The position numbers and the translations under genes were made by a program. Below, piece by piece: positions 49,401 through 59,956 of a stretch of 64,000 nt of DNA. The notes below the pieces were generated by a model that was not told the origin of the DNA, did no database searches, and worked only from the letters and a program-made list of their open reading frames with translations. The stretch covers positions 10,732,564 to 10,796,563 of the forward strand of contig VZSR01001479.1 of assembly GCA_013398615.1 (NCBI GenBank). Direction: 5' to 3'. Source of the stretch: Brachypodius melanocephalos (Eukaryota; Chordata; Aves; Passeriformes; Pycnonotidae). Numbering within the stretch: position 1 is the first letter of the stretch; each line of letters opens with the position of its first letter.

Positions 49401-51150
49401 GCACATAGGTTATCTTGGTCAGTGTGATGATCTGCTGAGAAAAATTAATGTGGCTGGGTGCTTTGGGAAGTTTTGAGTAAAACCTAGAGACAATTTCCTG
49501 CTCTGCTTCAGGCTCTTTTCTCTACCTGGTTAGCAACAGTGCTGTGCTGCAGCAGTGGTGGTTTCAGGTTTGCTGTGGAGAACAGAGGAGGCTTTCAGGA
49601 CATGATGGTCAAGAACAAAGGGGCTGTCAGTTCACTGCTGGAGGAAACTTCTTATCCTGACAGAGATGGTACGTGAGGCTTGGGCAGTGGCCACCCTCAG
49701 CCTGGGTTTGGGCTTGCACTGAATGCAATTATTGTGGTGTCTTGCTAACATCTGGTTGGGAGGAAACTGATGCTGTGACTGAGTGGGGCCCTTAGTTCTT
49801 AGCTTAATTAAGAGTTAAGCTCCAGCAGGTCTGATGCACCATCTGGTGAGAAGATGTCCCATGTGTGCCTGGCTATTCATGTGTGGTGTGCCCCTCCTCT
49901 TCCTCAGCATCAGCACACCGGGACAGCCACTCCCACCTGCTGCCACAGCCACAGTGGATTTCATGCCCAAATCTGCTGCCTCTCATCAGCAGCTGCACAG
50001 ACCCCGTGAGACACATTTCTCTGGGCTGGTACAGCAAAGGAGAGCTTCAGCTGCCTGATTGACTGGGAGGTTTTTTTCAGGAGGGTGTGAAATTTTAGCA
50101 GCCTTAGGATTTGTTGTGCAGGAGGAGAGACAGGACTGAAAACCTGAGAATATTTCTGGGATGTTAAATAATGTCAGGCATTTCAGCTGATGTTGGTAGG
50201 AGGCGAGCCTGAGATCAACACTGAACTGGTCTGAAAAACACCCTCCCAAACCAAACCCTAACAAAAATAAATAACCAAGAAAAACAAAATACATACAGTG
50301 AACTGAGCTTGCTATAACAGGTCCTTTTTCTGAAGAGCGAATTAGTTATAGCATTGATGGACACCCAGCAAGAGGTAAGAAGGAGAAAGGTGTTGCTCTT
50401 CTAACTCATAACTCATGTCAGTGAAGAGGTATTTCATGCTTTCATGGGGATGAGTGTGAAAGTCCTCCAAGAAATGTGTGAAAACAATGCAGAAAACACT
50501 TCCCCAATTATCTAGAATGTCACAATGATGCAATAGAAGGAATGGCAACCACAGGAGGGGAAGGTTACCAACAAAAATCTGTTCCATGTTATTTAAATTA
50601 TTCCTGATCTAAAAATGGGGATGAGAAGTCAAAGGACAAGATTTGCTAATGACACAAAACTATTCAGAAAAACATAAACTCAAATCAATCCTGGAGAATT
50701 GTAGATACTATTAGGATGGTATAGAATGACTTCTACATGACAAAGGGCTTGATGGATTTCCTAGACTAGAAAAGAGTGATTGGGAAAGATGATAGTTATT
50801 TTTAAAAGCCATGAGTGAACGAAGGAAAGAGAAAGTAAATAAGGAACTATTTCTATATTCATTGTTTCTCACTAAACGAGGACTATGAAAAGCAAAAGGA
50901 GGTGCAAGGGAGTTGTGGACCTCGTTTGAACATCTTGTCCTGTAAAAAGCATCAGCAGGCTCAGAAAGGAATCAGGCAAATTGTAGGACGATTGGTTTGT
51001 GAGAACCTACCAAACATGATGATGCAGGTGCCAACTCTCAGTTCAGAAAGTCTCCAAGCTGGTACCTTCTTGGAAGCTGGATGGATACAGCAGGGAAAGA
51101 ACTACTCTGTATATACCCCTTTTCTTGTAGGTATTTTTAGACTGATCTCT
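46474..51150. other. Noncoding unique sequence
   Basis: No gene is supported. It contains a 12-base duplication at 47603 and 47619, a T17 tract at 48437-48453, a G-rich stretch at 48719-48750, a CpG-containing segment at 48210-48400 and an A/C-rich patch at 50229-50292. Confidence 0.6.
48437..48453. repeat. Poly-T tract (T17)
   Basis: Run of 17 T preceded by a second run of seven T and three C. Simple sequence. Confidence 0.88.
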
Positions 51151-51223
51151 GTAGTTCTGGTGGTATTACTACCATCTGAACCTGTGATCGGTTCAAATGG
51201 TAGTGCTAAACCATAAGATATGT
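51151..51223. other. Imperfect hairpin of pre-miRNA size
   Basis: Arms at 51168-51182 and 51190-51204 pair over 15 positions with one mismatch (C51176 opposite A51196) around a 7-base loop. After a small asymmetric internal loop, GGT at 51162-51164 region can pair with ACC at 51210-51212, and a few more pairs are possible out to about 51151 and 51223. Total length of about 73 bases is that of a microRNA precursor, but the outer stem is weak. It may instead be a palindromic relic of a small DNA transposon. No homology to a known miRNA family is claimed. Confidence 0.35.
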
Positions 51224-54200
51224 TTTTCCCCACTAGGTAGGATAAGAAATCGCTTCTTGTTGGCCTGGTACAAGTGATAGAACATGTCACTGAGCGAATA
51301 GGGAGGGTGTTCTGTGAGGAGGAAGGCTCTGCACAGCCTGCCAGGAGAACCAGGTATGTGGCAAGGGTGCCCATGTTCCTCTCTGGCTGTGCAAGTGGAG
51401 AGAATGATGGAAAATACTACAAAGCATTTTGCTCTTTGTTTGATACAGGTCATCTGTCTTAAGTGATTCAAACCACATTTTTACACCAGAGAAAATGACT
51501 GGCCACAGTTTATTTGGGAGATGGAAGTCTGCTCTGGGAAAGTGAACAATGGCTGATCAGAGGGTCATGTTCTTGCTGATAGTGTGGCTGCTGATGTTTT
51601 TTCCATATCAGTGTCAAGGAGGGAAACCAGCAGCTCATGTGCCAGTGGGAGAGATATCTGTTACCAATGTCCGTACTTTGTAAACTACTTCACTATATTC
51701 CTTGTTCCTTATCTCTTCTCTTTGCTTCCTAGTCTCTTCTTTAATAAATATTTTAGATGGAGAGATATTCTCTGAAAAACCTAAAATGTGCTGTGTAGAT
51801 GTACTGTAAATGTGTAGAAGAGCAGAGCCTCTCTTTACCACTTGCTCTGGGTCCCACTCACAAAAATCTGATGGTTAAAATGAGTAGAATAGACTGGGAG
51901 AAGTCAGGTGAAAAAATAAATATGCTCTGATTTAGCCATAAAAGCTGATATTAAAATAAATCAAAACACTTGATAGATCTATGTGAGTAGATGATGACTT
52001 TCAGCATGTAACTTAAATGAGTTTTGCTGAAATTCTACAATATTTGGTTCATGCTGTGCATTGTTTTTCCCATTTCTGATTTTTGTCCAAAACTGGAAGT
52101 GCAGGAAATCCCTCAATAAGGGCAGTTCTGGAGATTTCCAGCTTATTTCGGGGCTCTAGAGATTCAGATAGTTTGGGTAAACCTGTGAACTTTTGGATGT
52201 TTATCTGAACTGAACCTGAACTCTAAATCTTCTAGGGTTCCCCCAGCTAAGTCAGAGGGAGGAAGGCCTATAATGATAATTTTAATGTTATTTTCTCATT
52301 CAGCCATGGATGTGACCCTTCTCAGCCTCCTGAGAATTTCTTTGTGCTGCACGGAACAATGAGAAAGCTAAATAGTGCGTATCACATATGCACAATTAAA
52401 CATTGTGTGCACCATTATGATTTCAGCTGCTATACATCCCAGTTGCTGGTTGCTGTCTTTGTAGGATTTAGCTGGAAAACAGATTACTGTATCCAGCCTG
52501 ACATTGTCTTTAGAGATATCTTTCATGTCACATAAAGGTAACTTAGGGAAAAAGCACTAGAAACAGAATTACTGAACTACAATAGGCAAAGCCACAAAAA
52601 AAATATAAAAACTCATTAAAAAACCACATAGGTGAATGCGTAATGTTCATTCTGTCAAGTTTTAAGAAGTGACTATAGTAACATTTTCCTTGTCTGACTG
52701 TATAATCACAGCATCTGAGTTCTTGATGTTTATCTATGGAGACCTCTGGGAAACAGAGGAGCACTTTATAATCTCTATTCTACAGAAGAGAATTTTCTAT
52801 AATACCAAAGATAACATCATACCTTTCCTGATGTCAAAGGCAAGGCACTAGCTGATTTTTCTTGCTGCAGGATTTTCCTAGTAGAAGTTAATGTAGGAAA
52901 CCCACAGAAGGGTGAGGAATGGGGTCAGGATTTCTCTCCACTTTGTCAAACTATCCACACATATCCCATCATCCTCAACAATGATCACTGGGTCAAATTT
53001 GTACTCCTGTGTTACATATCCAGTCTGAAAAGACACAGAAATGCAGCACTGGTCTAGCTCTCATGTCTTCTGTCCTTGTGAGACTGTACCAGGAGTACCT
53101 GTGCTCTTGCTCACACTGACACACAGGTGTGGTGAAAGCAGAGTGTGTATAGTATTATTACAGTGTCCTTCCAGATGCAAGAGAATGAATTACTAGAAAA
53201 GTGCACAACTAAGTCTTATTTGAGGAGCTGGCAGACAAGTGCTCTGGTCGGAAGTCTGGAGAGGCAGTGTGCTTTATGCTGAAACTTGCTTTCCAAACGC
53301 CTTCCCAAGAAATGCTCCTAATGTTTGTGAAATCACTGTGACTTTCTTACCACATCAGCAATCATTTATGGCTCTGGAGCTGCCTGTCACTGCAGGGGAA
53401 ATTCAGAAGAGCTAGTTTTATTTTTCAAGGGAATTTGGAAGCCATCAGTGCTGTGTTTGAGCTCCTGGGTTTTCCACAGGGCTTGGCGTTCAGCAGGGCT
53501 GTGCTGCTCTCATGGAGCAGCTTCTTTCCATGGAGCAGCTGCATGGTGAGACATTTTCAAAACTTCAGGGATTGCTGTTAGGTCCTGCAGGCACAGGAAG
53601 TGTCTTTTGCTAAGTTCAGACTAGACTTGTTCACAGATTTTTGACAGGACTCTCAAACAAATTGCAGTTACTTCATACTTTTGAACAGGAACGGTGGGAT
53701 TTAGTAATTTTATGGGATTTCCAGATTTTTGAAATTTGACTAGCTTTCTGAGTATGCAGGCATGAAGGTCATAGATATTAAGTTCTGAAAGCTGTACTTA
53801 AGGACTGATTTTCATCAGTCCTTGTGAATGGAGTCTTCCAGCCTGGCATACTTTGCTTAACATTGCACTCAGTCTTCCTAAAATATTGCCTCCTGGAGAG
53901 TATGCTTGAAAAAAATCCACTGTCTAAACCTCATTCAGCTTCTAGGAACATCCTATTAGAAAAATATGGGGTTTTTTTTCCTTGTATTGAAGCCACTGCA
54001 GTGGAAGACTAAGTGAGAGAAATGTATTAATGAACAAATCCTCTGTAGGGAATGGCTTAGAAATGTCCATGCCAGCAGGATGCAGGAATACCTCCTAGCT
54101 GTATTTAACCCCAAATGTGCAACTGTGTTTATACAGCAGATCAAAGAAAATGAGCTTCTATACACAAGGTCCGAGGAGAGCTGAACCAGGGGAATTACAC

Positions 54201-57200
54201 TTACTTGAAGGATGTAGCACAGTGAATTTTTTATGATCAAAGACTGCTTTGGGGCTTTTGCCAAAGATTGAACTCTTCATCTTAGCTCGAGTGGTAGCTA
54301 TAAAAGTGATTCAAATGTTCACTGTCTGAAAGCTTTTTGGTTTTTCTAAATATGTATTGTTCCTCTGCTTCTGTCTTAGTATTGATATTTATTTTGTCAT
54401 CCAAAAAATTACTTTCTCCTGAAACCAGAACATTGGATGCAAATTCACAAACTTGAATTCTTGCAAAAAAATACTTAGATGTGAGTCTTGCAATATGTTT
54501 TACTCTGAAAATGTTTTAAAGGGAAGTCCAACTGAAAGCAGGCCACCATGATCAGTAAGATTCTAGTACTGATGCAGATTTCTCTCAGAGGGAGAGAAAA
54601 GCCAGGTAATAAAATGGTATTATCAGTGGAAATGAAAACATTCAGAGGAGTGAAGCATAAGAATAAGCAGTCTCTTTCACATGCCCTCAAAAGACATCTT
54701 TCAGCTGGGGCTTCAGATAAAGAAACATTTCCAGTAGAGGTGCAATTAGGAGAAATAATTGGGTTGATTGATCTCTGAGTGAGTTGATCCTGAGCCTCAT
54801 TGTGACATCGGTCTGATACTCTCTGAAGAGCAGACTCTTCCCTGAGTCCCAATGCCACAGGATGAAGCACTGACTCTTAATAATGCCAACCAGTGGGGCA
54901 GCTGAGATCCTGATCTGGATGGAGATCTGTGCAGCGTGGTTTGGATCCCCTTTATCCCCAGGGCGCTTTAGCATGCTGTGACGCTTGATTTCCTTTGTTG
55001 CACTTATTTATTTGTGAATTGTACAATTCTGTCAGCTCACAGCCAAGTTCCTTCTCTCCTGATGAAATCTGAGTATGGTGCTTAATATCTTGTGTTTTGT
55101 TGTGCCATGAGTTGCCATGGAAATGAGCTTGAGGTTGCAAATCTAATGGAGTATCCTATATTGTGGAACAAAGAAGAGGAGGAAGTGGTGACACTGTGGG
55201 CAAGAAGCCTGATGTGAAAGTCTCTTGTCTGAGACCAGTTATAGGTCAGCCTGGCAGTCTTGGTGCTGCCTGTCTTTGTCTTTCAGCACATCAGAGAATT
55301 TTACTAGGACTTCCTCAGTTTAGGAGTCAGTCATTACATAAATGTGGATTTTAGAGCCTCATTTCCTGTATGCTTTTAAAAATAACGGCTGTGAAATTCT
55401 TGTTGCTTGCCCGCTTAAAATTTTTTACTTGCTTAAAAAGCAAGAAAATGAGACTAAAAGCAAAAATATGTATGGGGCAAAAATTCAAGAATGGCTGAGA
55501 AAAATGCCAACGCACTCCATTTTGGTCCAGGATGAAGTGCTTCATAGTGGATGTGCTGAGAAGATGTGTAAAATCAGAGCTGTTACTGTTGGAGTAATGC
55601 TTTAATTGTTAAACTGTCAGAACAGCTGTTAATCTGCAGTGGAGGGACTTTCCAGGGCAGGGGATGTGTCTTGACCTTTGTGTTTTATAGTCAGATGTCC
55701 TCACTTCCTTCATCTCTAATAGGCTTCCAAATTATGCAGAATCATGCAGACTGAAAGAAGCACAAAGTTATAGGAGGGGTGGTGCAATGTCTGAACAACT
55801 CTTGTTGTTGTTTCCTAGTGATACTTCCAAGTCTGTGTAAGAAGCTGAATTCTTCTTGTACAAGTCTTCCCCATAATTTGTATCTTAATTTTTACTGTGC
55901 TAAGTAAAATCACTTCCTTTCCTGGGGTGGGCTTTTTTCTCTTTGGGCATGTGAGAAGGCTGAAAAACTGTATGGATAATGCAGTTGCTCAGTGCTGTCC
56001 TTTTCCAGAACTGCGGTGTGTTCAATGTGCAGGATTGTGCTGGGAATTTCCCCCCTTGTGCTTGAGCCCTCACTACGATTTATAGGAGAAGGATGGAAGT
56101 CTTGACATTTGGAACACAGCAATGCCTGTTGCTTATTTCCCAGTAGAACTTTCAGCTTAAAAGATTTAGATGCTTTTCTTTATTAAATGGAGCGAATACT
56201 TCAGTGTTTTCAGCTCAAAGCCCATCAGCATATCTCCACATTTTGTCAAGGGGCCCAGCTGCCAATTCTCAGTGGAAGTGCTGTTAGCAGTGGTGGTAAT
56301 CCAGCATGGTGGTCTAAGAAAAGGATAGGAGCCAGAAATTTGTGCTCAGGCTCCAGTTTTCTCTCTTGTTATTTGGCTACAGTCACCGAAACCAAAGCTT
56401 TGGGAAAAAGTGTCTGGTTTGTGATAAACTAGATGGTCCCAGAGTCAGGACCTGCCCTCCTTTCTTTTGAAAATGTTATCCCATAACTTTGTACCTCTGT
56501 TTCTTGATCCATCAGCTCTCGGCGATGATATATTTCTTAAAACAGTCTGAGCTGCTTGCAGTGCAGTGGATAAATCTAAAGAAATAAGTGTGCAGATGGT
56601 GAACCAGGTTGTTAATTTTGGCCTGTAATTGCAAACTGAGACTAGAGTAGGAAAAGTCATGCAAAACAGGAGTATGTATTTGAGACTTTAATGTCTGCCT
56701 TTAAATTTCCACCTCTGTGTGTCTCTTTCTCTCCCTCTCTTATGTGCACATGTCCCCAGGCCTCAACCTCTGGCATCCAGCTCATCCCTGCTGTCACCAC
56801 AGGGGCATTTGGCAGTCCCTGAGGTGAGAGAGTGAGCTGAAAGTGTGCTGTGAGGTATCCTGCAGCTCTGCCCTGATGTAAAACACATTTCCCACCTCTA
56901 GGATGTTTTCTCATCTCCCCTTTCCGAGCGTTCCCTCTTCCCTCACTCCCACAGGACAGCACTCCCTATCCTTCGAGCAAAGCTTTACATTTCAGATTAC
57001 TAATTTTAACCTGATTATTGTTTGTGAAACCAGTAATTGGAAGAAGTCAGTCATTGCTTCACAGCTTCAGTGGTAAATGAGTTCCAGCAGCTTGCTGGGC
57101 TGCTGCTAGCGTGAATCCACGTGCTTCTCAGCTAGACGCTCTCGTCTCTCTCTCCTCCCCTCTCTGTCTCCCTGAGATCCTTTGCTGGGTCCATATGGGC

Positions 57201-57676
57201 TTGGGGATGTAAGCACTTCAGAGGAGCGTTTCAGTGTATGGTTGTGATTCTAATTTTTGGCATCAGCTTTTTATTACAAGTTGTTGACTGGCTGGAGGCG
57301 TGAGAGAGTGGGAGCAGGGAGGGTTCTCGACCATGTGTGAAGTGAGGAGACAGCAGTAGCAGGAAGAGTACAATAACTCTCCTCTGGAGCATGAAAATGG
57401 GGTCTGGAGCAATCCCCTTGGCCCCTAATCTCCTGCTAGCTCTGGGGTTTATAGCATGGACCGTGACAGTTTTGCTGCAAGGAAGGGTCAGGATTTCAAC
57501 CACAATAAAAGTTGTAGCTCAAGTTAGTAGCGTGTAAAGTATTTTGTTCTGGCAAAAAAAGGGCAACTTAAATTATGAAATCCAAACCTCTGTTTTAAAA
57601 TAATACCTATCCTATGTACTGGTGTTCATTTATGGTATTGTTTTGAGTTTGATTTTTCTTGTGGGCCTAAAAATGT
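51224..57676. other. Noncoding unique sequence
   Basis: No gene is supported. It contains a perfect 10-base inverted repeat with a 4-base loop at 53800-53823. Open frames such as 54475-54870 (131 codons, -) are featureless. A pyrimidine-rich segment with a few CpGs lies near 57105-57180. Confidence 0.6.
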
Positions 57677-57728
57677 AATAAAAAATGTAAGCAGATGTGT
57701 TTCTATGATAATACAAAAAAAAAAAAAA
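57677..57728 (+). repeat. AATAAA signal followed by A14 tract
   Basis: AATAAA at 57677-57682 is followed 32 bases later by 14 A (57715-57728). The spacing is somewhat longer than the usual 10-30 bases between a polyadenylation signal and the tail of a processed retrocopy. No flanking duplication or coding remnant was found upstream, so it could equally be AT-rich coincidence. Confidence 0.35.
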
Positions 57729-59850
57729 GAGCTCCTGAAATGCAGAAATTTGGTTATTTTGTATTATGCAGATATTGGTACTTTATAAATAAACCAGTAA
57801 ATGCAACCATATTTCTAAACAAAACCAGTAATAATTGTAAGAAATTGTGCAAAATTATTAGGGAATGGCAAGATGCAGAGTGATATCCTCTGATTAACAA
57901 TTACAGAGCCTGGAGATCAAAAGCTAAAACTAAACTCAAAAAGGAATGAAAATGCTTCAGAGACAGAATGCTCACGTTCAGGCTCTGTGCTGATCTTGTG
58001 TAGCTGCCTTACAGCAGCAGAGATCATTTCTGTGTGTGCAGTACCACACACAGCTCTCCCTAACAAAGCACCGACGTGCCACGGTCGATGGGAAAACCAG
58101 AATAGCAGAGATTCCCTAAGGCACAAGGGGAGAAAAAGTGTTGGACTGACTTAGCATGGAGCCAGGTCTGACGCAGATGAAACTTAACTTGTCCAACACG
58201 AGCCCTGCTGAGCATAACCTGGTCACTTTGGGATTATGAGGTTCCCTGCATACCACGTTTCCTTGTGCTCTGTGTTGTGCTGGTCTTATAAAGCAATAAT
58301 AACCTGAGCAGCCTTTTTGAGCACCCAAGAGCTGGGTTTGCTGGGCTGTGTCATGCTGAAGCAGCAGGATGAAACTCCCAGGGGGTCATACTGGAGATCA
58401 GAGGATTCCAGCTAGGTGTAGGTACAAGGCATTTGTGTCTTACTCCCAGGTGCTTTTACCTCCTCACAAACTACATGGGCAGCTGAGGTACCTAAAAGAG
58501 GGTTGGAGATGCCACTTAACAGTCAGCAGTGAGATGGACCCTGTGATCTCATGGACAATGCTTGCCTGTAAGAGAAAGTTTTGTGGTCTGTTAAATTTTG
58601 GATGAGTTTTGGGCCTTACTGAAAGTAGTTAGGCAACAAATGAGTGTACAGAGTCCTTCTGAAGGAGAAAAGGATGAGAGTATTCCGTGGAGATGTGTTA
58701 AAGTCAATCCAAAGTGAACTGATGACTTTACAACCCTCCAGTAAATCACCCTAGATCATTTGTTCTGTGCAACAGGATTGTGTATGAAATATGAAAATGT
58801 GGACATGACCTTCTTTTAAACTGCTGTGATTTATTACTGCCAGAACCACGAGGGAATCAAAATGAGTTTATGAAGAAATCAATGTTATGGGGGATTGCAA
58901 AATGATGCTGGGTCTGACGAATCCTTTCTGAAACCCTTTAACCACAAGAAATCTGCTTCTTTATTCAGATGTTGTGGAGTGGATAAGTCATCCACTCTGA
59001 TTCCAAAAAGGCTTAGGTCTCTAAATGATTTTCAGGATGGTGATGTTTGCCTGTTTTTATTGTTCTGTGCAATCTTCTGCGTGCACTTTTGTTTCATTGT
59101 CATCGTGTCTTTTAATTGATGAGAAATCTGAGCGATGCTGGTTTTTGGTTTTTTTGGCTGCATAAAGCAACCCAAATCACCTTTTTCAGAATTTTCAGCA
59201 ACTTTTATTTTCCTTGCTTTGCTAAATCTGTTTTAGTTTAAAAGTACTATATTCTTTCATATTTATAATTTGATGTATGCTTTTCCCGTTTTCCCATCCT
59301 TCTGAATGTCTTCATTCTGCAGCTGCTCTCTTCAGGTGATAGTTCTGAAGCACACAGAAGAATAGCAGGGAGAACAAGAAACTTTCATTTTCTTTGAAGA
59401 AAATTCTTAGAGCTGAAATTTGGGACAGCACAGCCTTCAAATCATAATACAATAACTTGTGTTTGGGAAGGCACCACAGACTCCTGATTTTCATTGCCTA
59501 TCAGTGTTTTCTATAGTATAGGAGTAAATCTATTTGATGCTTTAAACTGGGTTTTTATTCTCCTTTTCTGATTTCTGGTGCTGACTGAAGGCCTTTGCTA
59601 ATAAAACCATCTTTGGTAGCAGGTTTCCTTTCTTTCCAGAAGAAGAAGAAGATGACACTACTTTCCCTGAAGCTTTTGGCCATGCAGCCTAGAATAGGCA
59701 GGAATTCCTCTGCTTCTGGTGGAAAATTGTCAAAAGTGTGCATGACGAGGCTGTGTCCTGCATGGACTACATTAGTTCTGTCTCATTTTGAGGCAAGTCT
59801 GACCTTACTTACCTTTACTTTGGAGATGAAAGAATGGGACTTATTTTTCT
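57729..59850. other. Noncoding unique sequence
   Basis: No gene is supported. Five CpGs cluster around 58070-58090. A short (GAA)n run lies at 59638-59652. Confidence 0.6.
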
Positions 59851-59956
59851 CAAAAAAACCACCAAAAACAAACCCAAACAGAAAAAACAACTCGAAAAAC
59901 CAAACAAACCAAAACCCCAACAAAAAACCCCACAAAAGCCAACCAACACAGCAAAA
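59851..59956 (+). repeat. A/C-rich low-complexity patch
   Basis: About 106 bases made almost wholly of A and C (CAAA, CCAAA, ACCAAAC units) with scattered G and T. Strong strand asymmetry and lack of a fixed period mark it as low complexity rather than a tandem repeat. Similar smaller patches occur at 73-150 and 50229-50292. Confidence 0.85.

Noticed and set aside
50250..50260. CCCTAAC telomere-like word (also GGTTTAGGGT near 23918)
   Set aside because: Single units only, with no tandem array, so not interstitial telomeric sequence.
51160..51215. Resemblance of the hairpin's minus strand to the miR-29 family (TAGCAC...CCATTTGAA... pattern)
   Set aside because: The similarity needs an inserted dinucleotide and breaks after the CCATTTGAA block; the hairpin partner arm is unlike miR-29. 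Treated as coincidence.
58137..58196. Inverted arms GTGTTGGAC / GTCCAACAC about 44 bases apart
   Set aside because: Nine-base arms at this spacing are expected several times by chance in the window, and the arms do not extend.
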